Assembly: GCA_963793845.1 (NCBI GenBank)
Contig: CAWCBG010000010.1
Span: 1-64,000 of the forward strand
Reading direction: 5' to 3'
Length of the DNA: 64,000 nucleotides
Origin: CAWCBG01 sp963793845
GTDB lineage: Bacteria > Acidobacteriota > Terriglobia > Terriglobales > Acidobacteriaceae
Shown here: positions 18,892 to 27,070 of the stretch, one piece after another
Layout: each line of letters begins with the position of its first letter
Position numbering within the stretch: the first letter of the stretch is position 1
Made by a program: the position numbers and the translations under genes
The notes under the pieces: generated by a model
Seen by the model: only the letters and a program-made list of their open reading frames with translations
Told to the model about the DNA's origin: nothing
Databases searched by the model: none

Positions 18892-19303
18892 CTCTCATCT
18901 CCTTCGAACCACCGGTGCCGACTTGATTTGCTATAAGCCGGCAAGAGCAGTCCTTTGCAAAACGGTACAAGTTGACCACTAGTTTGCAAACGCATTGCCA
19001 AGCTAAACTATTGATTAAATTGCCTCAGCATGTCAGCTATGTGCAAATCTCTGCACTTAATGGCGAAATCTTGCGCCATATTGCGACTATCGGGTCGCGG
19101 GACCGAAGACGAATCTCTGGAACAGTTTCGAGCAGCATCATGTCAATTTTTCCGGCGTTATCACAGGTGCCGTTGATTCTGAAGCTGAAGAGACGACGTG
19201 CGGCTCAGACACAAAGCTGCTGGCTGCTTCCGAAAAACCCTACGTGCCGCAAGATCTCAACCCGAAGTGGGGTTGTGGTTGTGGCTCAAGGGCGAAAGAT
19301 GGC
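18892..19303. other. Intergenic region with PEP-CTERM promoter
   Basis: 412 bases upstream of the PEP-CTERM gene and downstream of the Pro/Ser-rich protein gene, both on the minus strand. The sigma-54-type promoter (18985-19000) is the only element I can support. The AT-rich portion around 19000-19080 may hold an activator-binding site, but no clear inverted repeat was found. No gene. Confidence 0.5.
18985..19000 (-). promoter_or_regulatory. Sigma-54 (-24/-12) type promoter of the PEP-CTERM gene
   Basis: On the minus strand TGGCAATGCGTTTGCA has GG and GC exactly 12 bases apart and matches the TGGCAC-N5-TTGCA consensus except for one position of the -24 element. It lies about 95 bases upstream of the PEP-CTERM start codon and points toward it. 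Sigma-54 control is known for PEP-CTERM/exosortase systems with the PrsK/PrsR regulators. Confidence 0.6.
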
Positions 19304-20866
19304 CTACATCGACGCCCCGCCCTCAAAGAGCTTCTGCAGTTGATAGGGGAAGACGCGATACAGGCCGTAGCTGATGCCAGTGTCGGAATATTGCCGGAAG
19401 AGAAGATCGCCGCGGCCATTTGCGTCGGCATCGACCGCGCCTACTAGTTCCATGCGGGAGGTGGCATCGAGATAGTTGCTGTCGGTGACCGAGCTGAAGA
19501 CCTTCTGCAACTCGCCGTTGATGTCCTGGCGGGCCACCAAGGTGATGTAGTAATCGAATTCATTGCCGTGCAGCGTCTTCTTGTCGAGCGCAGGTAGCTT
19601 CGCAGTAAAAACCAGCGTGGCCGAATTGCTCAACTCCAGATCGAAAGAGCGGAGGTCGAATTCCATCAGGCTTGCGCCCTTAGGCAGGCCCCCTAGATTG
19701 CGCCGCTTCAGGTATTGCTGGAGCTCGTCGAACGCCATCTTCCGCAGCCGGTCCGTCGCGCTGTCGCGGTCGGCGGAGGACATGCTGTACAGCAGGGGCC
19801 GCATCTCGTAGCTGCCGGCGTCGGAGATTGCTGGATAACTCCGACGCTCTCGCGCCAGAGTTGCCGGACTCGCCGCAGCCGCCGGAGAAAGCGAGGGAGG
19901 CTTTGGCAGCGGCTTTGCTTTGGCGCCGGAACTTTTACCGCCCGCCGAGGCCACTCCCGAAGCGCTGCCCGATGGTGGCTGCGGCCCCCGGACCAGCACC
20001 GGACGGTTCGGATCGCTGTCATTCGAAGCCGGCGACACGGCCGTCTGCTGAGCCGGAGCACTGCTGGAACCGGAAGCTGGGGCAGGAGCAGGCGCAGGAG
20101 CAGGCGCCTTGACGTCCGCTTTCAACGTGGGGCGATCAGGATCGTCATCCGCCGTCGAAGAAACCGGGCGCGTGCTGACTGCAGGCGCGCTGGCTGGCTC
20201 AGGTTCGTCGCCGGGCCGGGCCAGAGTCGGCCTTCCATTCGAAGCGGCCGGCGAGGCACCAGACGTGGAGGTTGAAGTCGAAGGAGCCGGGCTCGAGCTG
20301 GACGGGGAGCTTCCACTCGATGACGGAGATGGACTGCCGTTGCCGGCGGATTCGCTGGAGCCGGAACGACGCAGCACTGGCGGGCCCTCATCGGCGTCGC
20401 CCGTCATTACCGTTTTGCTCGCCTGTTTCTTGGGCTGGCTGGCGGCCAGCTTGGCCGCGTCGCGAGCCAGCTTGGCGTCCATGGGAAGTTCCGGCTTCCA
20501 CTGACCATAGGCGACCCAAGAACCGTTTACCTCCTGGGGCTCCGTCACCGTGAACAGGCCGGTGGGCTCGCCGTAATCCTGGGCCTCGTATACCGTCTCT
20601 GGCTGTAAGGCGAAGGGCTCCGGGTCGGAGGCATACAGACTGGCGTCGTAATAATGACCGTCAATCCACACCGCCACTGGCACTAGCCGCACCTTCCCCG
20701 TGGGAAGAAACTCGACCACACCAATAGCGCGTGCTCCGCGTTTCGTCTTCTTGGCTGGCGCGGGAGCCTGATCGGTGGACGAATCGCTGTCACGTCGGCG
20801 CATTTGCGGACGGCCCTGCGCAAATCCGGAATTGAACGACACGCAAATCATGACGACTGCAAGCAT
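19304..20866 (-). CDS. Secreted Pro/Ser/Ala-rich protein with VCBS-like C-terminus
   Basis: About 520 residues from the ATG at 20864-20866, chosen because it gives a signal peptide (MLAVVMICVSFNSGFAQG); the frame stays open to 20989, but that would overlap the divergent peroxiredoxin gene. After a short basic stretch comes a folded part (about 30-150; GVVEFLPTGKVRLVPVAVWI, with YYDASLYA). Then follow about 200 residues of Pro/Ser/Ala/Gln low-complexity linker, and a C-terminal domain (about 330-520) ending with VDADANGRGDLLFRQY. This last is like the calcium-binding DxDxNGxxDL loop of FG-GAP/VCBS repeats. Probably a periplasmic or surface protein. Function not recognised. Confidence 0.75.
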   Translation of the reverse strand: MLAVVMICVSFNSGFAQGRPQMRRRDSDSSTDQAPAPAKKTKRGARAIGVVEFLPTGKVRLVPVAVWIDGHYYDASLYASDPEPFALQPETVYEAQDYGEPTGLFTVTEPQEVNGSWVAYGQWKPELPMDAKLARDAAKLAASQPKKQASKTVMTGDADEGPPVLRRSGSSESAGNGSPSPSSSGSSPSSSSPAPSTSTSTSGASPAASNGRPTLARPGDEPEPASAPAVSTRPVSSTADDDPDRPTLKADVKAPAPAPAPAPASGSSSAPAQQTAVSPASNDSDPNRPVLVRGPQPPSGSASGVASAGGKSSGAKAKPLPKPPSLSPAAAASPATLARERRSYPAISDAGSYEMRPLLYSMSSADRDSATDRLRKMAFDELQQYLKRRNLGGLPKGASLMEFDLRSFDLELSNSATLVFTAKLPALDKKTLHGNEFDYYITLVARQDINGELQKVFSSVTDSNYLDATSRMELVGAVDADANGRGDLLFRQYSDTGISYGLYRVFPYQLQKLFEGGASM

Positions 20867-20903
20867 GGCTTGCCGCGCCGAAATGCGGTATAGATAGTTC
20901 GTT

Positions 20904-21371
20904 ATGAAAATCAACGACAAAGCTCCCAACTTTACCCTACCCGACGAGAACGGTAACCCGGTGACGCTGGAACAGTTCCGCGGCAGCAACGTGGTGCTGT
21001 TCTTCTATCCCAAGGCTAATACGCCCGGCTGAACGATTGAAGCGCGCGGGTTCCGCGACGCATACAGCAAGCTGAAGAAAGCCGGGCTGGTAGTGCTGGG
21101 CATTTCGCCCGACACGCCCAAGGCGCAGCTAAAGTTTAAAGAAAAAGAGGCCCTGCCGTACACCTTGCTGGCCGACGACAAGAAAGAGGTCGCCAAGAAG
21201 TATGACGTCCTCAAGGAAAAGAATATGTACGGCAAGAAGGTGATGGGTATTGCACGAACGACCTTTCTGATCGGGTCCGATGGAACGCTGGTCCACGTCT
21301 TCAACAACGTGAAGCCCGAGGGGCACGCCGAAGAGGTGCTGGCGCAGGTGAAGAAAGTGGCCAGTGGCTAG
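20904..21371 (+). CDS. bcp: Selenocysteine-containing peroxiredoxin (Bcp/PrxQ type), TGA read as Sec43
   Basis: Thiol peroxidase of the Bcp/PrxQ family, which reduces peroxides in the cytoplasm. The frame from ATG 20904 reads MKINDKAPNFTLPDENGNPV, then VVLFFYPKANTPG, then TGA at 21030-21032 (codon 43). It continues in the same frame with TIEARGFRDAYSKL, and on to VASG and TAG at 21369-21371, giving 155 residues, the normal family length. In relatives the TGA position is the peroxidatic Cys (TPGCT). The usual second Cys five residues later is Arg48 here, so this would be a one-Sec enzyme. A hairpin at 21042-21061 fits a bacterial SECIS element. TATAGA lies 10 bases before the ATG, so the leader may be short. 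Decoding needs selA, selB, selC and selD elsewhere; none are in the window. A nonsense mutation is the alternative, but is less likely at this exact codon. Confidence 0.85.
21042..21061 (+). promoter_or_regulatory. Bacterial SECIS-like hairpin downstream of the Sec TGA
   Basis: An 8-bp stem (21042-21049 pairing with 21053-21057 and 21059-21061, with one bulged A at 21058) closes a GUU apical loop (21050-21052). If the top pair opens, the loop is GGUUC. The loop begins 17-18 bases after the TGA, within the spacing known for bacterial SECIS elements, which need a G at the start of the loop. This is the expected SelB recognition feature inside the coding sequence. Confidence 0.75.
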
Positions 21372-21424
21372 TGGTCAGTGGCTGGAGCGGCATAGGGATT
21401 CTGCGAAGTGCAGGGCACCTGTTC

Positions 21425-23665
21425 TTACGGTAGTTTCTGAATTCGCTGCACATCACTGACGCCCGGAATCTTGCGCACACCGGTGATAATCCGTTCGAGA
21501 TGTTTCAGGTCTGCGATGTCAATGATGATTTCGACGGTGGCGTGAGTCTCGACAGTGGTGGCGCCGATGTTGCGGATATTGGTGTCCTGGTCGCTGATGA
21601 TGGCGGTAATCTGCTTGAGCATGCCGGGGCGGTTGTCGCAGGCGACCACCAGCTTTACCGGGTATCCAGTCTGCCAGACTGGAACCGTGCCCACCTTGCC
21701 GTCACTGCCCCACTCCACCGCAATCCGCCGCTCTTCCTCATACATCAGGTTGTTAACGTTAGAGCAGGACTTGGCATGAACCGCAATGCCTTTACCGCGG
21801 GTAACGTAGCCGATGATTTCCTCTCCACGAATCGGGTTACAACATCGGGCGCGATAGACCAGCAGATCGTCGTGGCCCCTGACGGTAATGGCAGAGGTCT
21901 CGGTACCCCCAAAGACGCGGCGCACCACGCTTCCGATTCCGCTCGGCTTGTCCTCCTCCGGCGCCGCAGTTCCGGAGACGGTTGCGGCAGCCTCGGCGGG
22001 AAGCACACGCGCCAGAATCGTGCGCGCTGAATATTTCCCATAGCCGATACCGGCCATCAAGTCGTCGGGACGGCCCAGTCCGTGCTCGGCGGCGACCCGC
22101 GTCAACTCTGGTTCGCTAATCTCCTTCAGCGAAATGCGGTACTTGCGCGCTTCCTTTTCGATCAGCTTGCGGCCGATCTCGATCGCCCGCTCGCGCTGGT
22201 GAGTGTTCAGCCAGTGCTTGATCTTCTGCTTGGCGCGGCTCGACTTCACCAGGGCCAGCCAGTCGCGGCTGGGATGATGGCCGGGCTGGGTGAGAATCTC
22301 GACGATGTCTCCGGAGCGGAGCTTGTAACGCAGCGGAACGATGCGGCCGTTGACCTTCGCGCCCACGCAGGTATCGCCTACCTGCGAGTGAACGTGATAG
22401 GCGAAGTCGATGGGCGTCGCATCGCGTGGAAGAATTACGATCTTGCCCTTCGGCGTAAAGGTGTAGACCTCTTCCGGGTAGAGGTCGATCTTCAGCGTGG
22501 AGAGAAATTCCTTGGGGTCCTGGACGTCGCGCTGCCACTCCACCACCTGGCGCAACCACGCCAGGCGTTTCTCGTCGCGCGCGGAGACCGGTCCGTCCTT
22601 GTATTTCCAGTGCGCGGCGATGCCCTCTTCGGCAAGCTTGTGCATCTCCTCGGTGCGTATCTGCACTTCGAAGGCGTGGCCACTTTCGGTGATCACTGTG
22701 GTGTGCAGCGACTGGTAGAAATTCGGCCGCGGCATCGCGATGTGATCCTTGATGCGTCCCGGCACCGGCCGCCACTGGTTATGAATGATGCCCAGCACGG
22801 CGTAACAGTCGTTCACCGACTGGGTGATGATGCGCAGGGCCAGCATGTCGTAAATCTGATCGACCGAGATGCGCTGCCGTTGAATCTTCTGGTGGATGCT
22901 GTAAATGCGCTTGATGCGCGACTCCACCTTCGCCTGGATATTGTTCTCCTTCAGCTTCTGCTCGATGATCCCCTGAATCTCGGCGAGAAAGGCTTCGCCT
23001 TCTTTCCGGCGCGACTCAATGCTCTCCTTTACCTGCTTGTAGGCGATAGGATCGACATACTGGAAGGCCAGGTCTTCGAGTTCGCCGCGAATCTTGCCCA
23101 TCCCCAGGCGGTGCGCGATAGGCGCGTAGATGTCGAGGGTTTCGCGCGCAATCTTCTGCTGGCGCTCCGGCGTGAGGTGCTGCAGGGTGCGCATGTTGTG
23201 CAGGCGATCGGCCAGCTTGATGAGCACCACGCGGATATCGTCCACCATGGCCAGGATCATCTTGCGCACGTTCTCGGCCTGCGCTTCTTCGCGCGAGGCG
23301 AAGTCGATTTTGCTGATCTTGGTAACGCCTTCGACGATGTGCGCTACCTGCTCGCCGAACTCGGTGTTGATCTCCTCGATGGTGACGGTCGTGTCTTCCA
23401 CCGCGTCATGCAGCAGGCCGGCGGCGATGGCGGTAGTGTCCAGACGCATTTCGGCCAGTACACCGGCGACCTCGAGGGGGTGCACCAGGTAAGGCTCGCC
23501 TGAAGCGCGGGTCTGGCCTTTATGATGCTTGAGGGAGAACTGGTAGGCTTTCTTGACGATGGCGAGATCGTCGTTGGGACGGTAGGCGCGGACCTTTCTC
23601 AGCAGATCGCGGAAGCGGGTAACGGTCAGTACATTCGTCGCGATCTTCTGGCCGAAAGTCGCCAT
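21425..23665 (-). CDS. rel: Bifunctional (p)ppGpp synthetase/hydrolase (Rel/SpoT)
   Basis: 746 residues. It makes and degrades the alarmone (p)ppGpp. Domains in order: HD hydrolase (about residues 35-190; HHKGQTRASGEPYLVHP, LLHDAVEDT, LADRLHNMRTL), synthetase (about 235-345; GRIKDHIAMPRPNFYQSLHT), TGS (about 385-450; VYTFTPKGKIVILPRDATPIDFAYHVH), a Cys/His conserved helical region (ARCCNPIRGEEIIGYVTRG), and a C-terminal ACT domain (about 670-740). The RxKD motif, rather than ExDD, is that of dual-function enzymes, and the HD catalytic residues are intact. The ATG at 23663-23665 is divergent from the next gene with only 33 bases between. Start motif and length are normal. Confidence 0.96.
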   Translation of the reverse strand: MATFGQKIATNVLTVTRFRDLLRKVRAYRPNDDLAIVKKAYQFSLKHHKGQTRASGEPYLVHPLEVAGVLAEMRLDTTAIAAGLLHDAVEDTTVTIEEINTEFGEQVAHIVEGVTKISKIDFASREEAQAENVRKMILAMVDDIRVVLIKLADRLHNMRTLQHLTPERQQKIARETLDIYAPIAHRLGMGKIRGELEDLAFQYVDPIAYKQVKESIESRRKEGEAFLAEIQGIIEQKLKENNIQAKVESRIKRIYSIHQKIQRQRISVDQIYDMLALRIITQSVNDCYAVLGIIHNQWRPVPGRIKDHIAMPRPNFYQSLHTTVITESGHAFEVQIRTEEMHKLAEEGIAAHWKYKDGPVSARDEKRLAWLRQVVEWQRDVQDPKEFLSTLKIDLYPEEVYTFTPKGKIVILPRDATPIDFAYHVHSQVGDTCVGAKVNGRIVPLRYKLRSGDIVEILTQPGHHPSRDWLALVKSSRAKQKIKHWLNTHQRERAIEIGRKLIEKEARKYRISLKEISEPELTRVAAEHGLGRPDDLMAGIGYGKYSARTILARVLPAEAAATVSGTAAPEEDKPSGIGSVVRRVFGGTETSAITVRGHDDLLVYRARCCNPIRGEEIIGYVTRGKGIAVHAKSCSNVNNLMYEEERRIAVEWGSDGKVGTVPVWQTGYPVKLVVACDNRPGMLKQITAIISDQDTNIRNIGATTVETHATVEIIIDIADLKHLERIITGVRKIPGVSDVQRIQKLP

Positions 23666-23698
23666 GTCCGATTATAACGGGAGTTTCGGGACATCACC

Positions 23699-24592
23699 AT
23701 GCGAGTGGCCATCAGCGGCGCGTCAGGATTAATCGGCAGCGCTTTGCAGCGTGAGTTGAACACCGGCGGCGACGAGGTCGTTCCGCTGGTGCGGCGCACG
23801 GCTCGCGAAGGCGAGATTGAGTGGAATCCGGCGCAGCCGCTCGATCCGGCAAAATTGAGCGACTGCGATGCGGTGGTGCACCTCTCTGGCAAGAACATCG
23901 CCGGACGCTGGACGGAGAAGTTCAAGCGCGAGGTCGTGGAGAGCAGGGTTCAGAGTTCCCGCACCATGGCAGTTGCCGCTGGCGAGTCGTTTCGGCGCAA
24001 TGGAAAGCCTGTAACTCTGATTGCGGCGTCGGCGATCGGCTACTACGGCGATCGCGGTGACGAGTTGCTGACCGAGGAGAGCCCTCCCGGCACGGGCTTC
24101 GCGTCAGAGTTGTCGACCGCATGGGAAGCTGCGACCGCTCCAGCCAGCGAAGCCGGAATGCGCGTGGTGAATATTCGCATTGGAGTCGTGCTCGCAGCAC
24201 AGGGGGGAGCGTTGAAGCTGATGCTGCCGGCCTTCCGGATGGGCATAGGAGGGCGCACGGGGAGCGGCCGCCAGTTCATGAGCTGGATATCGCTGGACGA
24301 CGCAACCGGCGCAATTCGCTTTCTGCTGGCAAACGACAAGATGCAAGGTCCGGTCAATCTTGTCGCTCCGGCGCCCGTCCGCAACAGCGAATTCGTGCGC
24401 GTCCTGGGGCAGGAGCTGCGCCGTCCGACGCTGGTGCCGGTTCCCGCTTTCGCGTTGCGGCTGATCTTTGGCCAGATGGGGAAGGAGCTGCTCCTTGGTT
24501 CACAGCGGGTGGAGCCCGCGCAGCTAAAGGCCGCAGGATACCGCTTCCGGTATCCTGAACTCAGCGTCGCCATCCGGGCGGCTCTCTCCTGA
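23699..24592 (+). CDS. TIGR01777-family epimerase-like SDR protein (YfcH-like)
   Basis: 297 residues. It has an N-terminal Rossmann nucleotide-binding motif (GASGLIGSALQREL) and the atypical-SDR TIGR01777 signatures VVHLSGKNIAGRWTEKFK, SRVQSSR, and a YYGDRGDELLTEE active-site-like region. MSWISLDDATGAI, PVNLVAPAPVRNSEF and the C-terminal LLGSQRVEPAQLKAAGYRF follow. The sequence is close to conserved cell-division-inhibitor-like SulA-family epimerases in annotation, but the substrate is unknown. It is divergent from rel (33 bases) and is not evidently in an operon with the following gene (272 bases apart). Confidence 0.85.
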   Translation: MRVAISGASGLIGSALQRELNTGGDEVVPLVRRTAREGEIEWNPAQPLDPAKLSDCDAVVHLSGKNIAGRWTEKFKREVVESRVQSSRTMAVAAGESFRRNGKPVTLIAASAIGYYGDRGDELLTEESPPGTGFASELSTAWEAATAPASEAGMRVVNIRIGVVLAAQGGALKLMLPAFRMGIGGRTGSGRQFMSWISLDDATGAIRFLLANDKMQGPVNLVAPAPVRNSEFVRVLGQELRRPTLVPVPAFALRLIFGQMGKELLLGSQRVEPAQLKAAGYRFRYPELSVAIRAALS

Positions 24593-24864
24593 CAGTCCGG
24601 ATAAAACTTTGCACCACTGCAATCCGCACGCCCGAAAAGGCCGTACTTCGAACATCCGGGCGAGCCTTTGCTGGTGGAAATGTCGTCGCCCGGGCATCGC
24701 CGGGTCCAAACGGGTGACCGTGAATGCACTTAACCTTTGCATTCGGGGGAGCGGTTATCCGGCGACCCGGAATGTTTTTCCTTTCTGTACCGGTACTGGG
24801 AAATTTAAGGTAGCATTCGCCAGAATCGCTCGGCCCTCCTCAAAACTTTACCGGCAGGTGCAGC

Positions 24865-25560
24865 ATGGCAGACACTGGTCATGACGTTTTCATTACCGGC
24901 GCAACCGGCTTCTTAGGCGGAAGGCTGGCTGCCGAACTGATTCGGCGCGGACATCGCGTGCGTGGCCTCGTTCGTCGCGGCTCCGACTCGCGCCTGGCGC
25001 AAGGCTGTGAGCCGGTGCCCGGCGACGCGCTCGACGCGTCGACCTACCAGTCCGCCATCGCCCCATCGGATACCTTCGTACACCTGGTGGGGGTTGCACA
25101 TCCCAGTCCGAAGAAAGCGGCGGCATTTCGCTCCATCGATCTGAAGTCGATCCAGGAAGCCGCCAGGGCCGCAAAGCAGGCGGGCGTGCGCCACTTTGTG
25201 TATCTCAGCGTAGCTCAGCCCGCGCCCATGATGCTGGAATACCAGGCAGTGCGTGCCGAGGGCGAGCGCCTGGTGCGCGAGACCGGCATGGCCGCTACTT
25301 TCGTTCGTCCCTGGTACGTGCTCGGTCCGGGACGCCGATGGCCGCTGATGCTCACGCCGTTTTACGCGATTGCGCGGGTGATTCCGTCGACCCGGGAAAG
25401 CGCACTGCGGCTAGGATTGGTGACCATCGAGCAGATGACGCGGACCCTGGCGTGGGCGGTCGAGAATCCGCCGGTTGATGTTCGGGTTCTGGACACAGCA
25501 AAGATTCGCGCGGGCGGAGAGAGCGAGGGGCCGGCGCACCGCCTGGCAGTGTCGGCCTGA
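24865..25560 (+). CDS. NAD(P)-binding epimerase/NmrA-like protein
   Basis: 231 residues. The Rossmann motif GATGFLGGRLAAEL, the VRGLVRRGS beta-alpha segment and DTFVHLVGVAHP are typical of extended/atypical SDR proteins (NAD-dependent epimerase/dehydratase or NmrA-like). HFVYLSVAQPAPMMLEYQAVRAE is the active-site-equivalent strand, but the classical YxxxK is not fully evident: a Tyr precedes QAVRAE with no Lys. Redox activity is therefore uncertain. Start ATG at 24865 follows GCAGC without a strong Shine-Dalgarno. Substrate unknown. Confidence 0.75.
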   Translation: MADTGHDVFITGATGFLGGRLAAELIRRGHRVRGLVRRGSDSRLAQGCEPVPGDALDASTYQSAIAPSDTFVHLVGVAHPSPKKAAAFRSIDLKSIQEAARAAKQAGVRHFVYLSVAQPAPMMLEYQAVRAEGERLVRETGMAATFVRPWYVLGPGRRWPLMLTPFYAIARVIPSTRESALRLGLVTIEQMTRTLAWAVENPPVDVRVLDTAKIRAGGESEGPAHRLAVSA

Positions 25561-25606
25561 GTACGGATTAGGCGGCGCTGAAGCGACTACCCAGATACTC
25601 TGTCTG

Positions 25607-26242
25607 TCAGGGCTTCACCGCGCGAATCTTGACCAGGGTGCCGTCGGGCAGGCGACTGCCCAGGAATTCAACCGCTCCGTTGCGGACAATCCCGTTAACT
25701 TCCAGCGCCTTTGCGACCGTCGCATCCGATGGTGTGGCGCTCACCATGGGAGCCTTCCCACGCACTCCGCGATCCATCGCCAGATTGGCCAGCCGGTCAG
25801 CCTCGCGGTTCTTTTCCCGCAGCACGTGATTGATGTCGAAGAAGTCGCACTGATCGATCATCTTGCTTGCCTGATCGTAGAGCTGTTTCAGGGCTGGGCT
25901 GCTGACCTTGTACTCGCCGCGAATCTGCTTCACCATCAGCTCCGAGTCGCTGATCACCTTGAGCGCCTTGAACCCGTGCTTCAGCGCGTAGGAAAGCGCG
26001 GCCAGGAGTCCCGAGTACTCGGCATAGTTATTGGTCTGCCTGCCGAGAAATTCACTGAGCTCGGCCACTGGCCGGCCGACTTCATCTTCGACAAGCACTC
26101 CAAAGCCGGAAGGCCCGGGATTGCCCCGCGATCCGCCATCGATGTACGCCACCAGATACCCTTGAGGCGAGCTGGTGACCGCGCTGCCAATAAATTCCTG
26201 CGAACGATACTTGGATCCTGTGGGAAAAGGTCGGTAAGTCAT
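25607..26242 (-). CDS. RNase HI family protein
   Basis: 211 residues. RNase HI cuts the RNA strand of RNA-DNA hybrids. The four acidic catalytic residues are recognisable: Asp in AYIDGGSRGNPGPSG, Glu in NNYAEYSGLLAAL, Asp in ISDSELMVKQI and Asp in REKNREADRLANLAMD. About 25 extra residues at the N-terminus and about 60 at the C-terminus flank the core, as in some non-E. coli RNase HI-like proteins (reverse-transcriptase-like family). It is at the end of a minus-strand run with the phosphoesterase and ABC ATPase. The start codon (26240-26242) is supported by length rather than a strong ribosome binding site. Confidence 0.88.
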   Translation of the reverse strand: MTYRPFPTGSKYRSQEFIGSAVTSSPQGYLVAYIDGGSRGNPGPSGFGVLVEDEVGRPVAELSEFLGRQTNNYAEYSGLLAALSYALKHGFKALKVISDSELMVKQIRGEYKVSSPALKQLYDQASKMIDQCDFFDINHVLREKNREADRLANLAMDRGVRGKAPMVSATPSDATVAKALEVNGIVRNGAVEFLGSRLPDGTLVKIRAVKP

Positions 26243-26309
26243 TCAGTATTCCAATCCTACCTATATCGATGCACGTTCAGTGCCGCCTGGTGCGTCCAGA
26301 GTAGGCACA

Positions 26310-27068
26310 TTATCTCCCGTGCGTCAGCCGGGACGCGAGCCGGTCCGGCAATCCGGCGGCATGAATCCTCTCCTGTGTCTCTTGCAGACGATAGGGAACG
26401 CGGTAAAAGGTAACACTTTCCGGCGAACTGTCGTAGAGTGCAAACGCCGCCCGCCAGTCGCCGTCACGCGGCTGTCCTACCGAGCCGGGATTGATGAGAT
26501 AGCGGTCCACCGGCGCCAGTTGCATTGTGAACTCCGCCACTCCATCGGCATTGTTAAAAGGTACGCCGAAAAGCCGGGCCTTGCCTTTTTCGAAGTAAAA
26601 TCCGCCCTGCACGTGGGTGTGCCCGAAGAAGATACGGCTGAGGTGTCCCGGTGCGCGGAAGCTGCTCTCTGCGCCATAGGTATTCAGCAGATATTCGTCT
26701 TCATCGCGCGGCGACCCGTGTACGAACTCAACTCCCGGCAACCCGTCCCGTCGCAGGGGCCCGGCGGGGAGCTCGCGCAGCCATTGCAGATGGTCCGGCG
26801 CAAGCGCGTTTTTGGTCCAGTAAGCCGACATGGCTGCCACAGGATTAAAGTCCGACAGGTCACTCAGCCCAGAGCAGGCGCGGTCGTGATTTCCCCGGAC
26901 GATCAGGCCGCCCATACCCCGCACCATCGTGCAAACTTCGTTTGGCGAAGCGTTGTAGCCCACCACGTCGCCCAGATTCACCACCAGGTCGTGCTGCGGA
27001 AACACTTCGCGGCAGGCCTCCAGCGCCTCCAGGTTGGCATGGATGTCACTCACAATCAGGATGCGCAA
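26310..27068 (-). CDS. Calcineurin-like metallophosphoesterase
   Basis: About 252 residues. Metal-binding motifs of the metallophosphoesterase fold: VSDIHANLEALE (D-x-H), LGDVVGYNASP (GD), RGNHDRA (GNHD), VHGSPRDEDE and FFGHTHVQGG (GHTH). It is of the YfcE/MJ0936-like type, a phosphodiesterase of unknown substrate. I place the start at the TTG at 27066-27068: it comes 2 bases after the stop of the ABC ATPase gene, and GGAGG inside that gene's end is 10 bases upstream. The longer frame to 27155 overlaps the ABC gene by about 85 bases. Translational coupling with the upstream gene is likely. Confidence 0.8.
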   Translation of the reverse strand: MRILIVSDIHANLEALEACREVFPQHDLVVNLGDVVGYNASPNEVCTMVRGMGGLIVRGNHDRACSGLSDLSDFNPVAAMSAYWTKNALAPDHLQWLRELPAGPLRRDGLPGVEFVHGSPRDEDEYLLNTYGAESSFRAPGHLSRIFFGHTHVQGGFYFEKGKARLFGVPFNNADGVAEFTMQLAPVDRYLINPGSVGQPRDGDWRAAFALYDSSPESVTFYRVPYRLQETQERIHAAGLPDRLASRLTHGR

Positions 27069-27070
27069 GG

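Noticed and set aside
20904..21032. Reading the peroxiredoxin as a pseudogene with a premature stop
   Set aside because: The TGA is at the catalytic residue codon, the frame is otherwise intact to normal length, and a SECIS-like hairpin follows at the right spacing.
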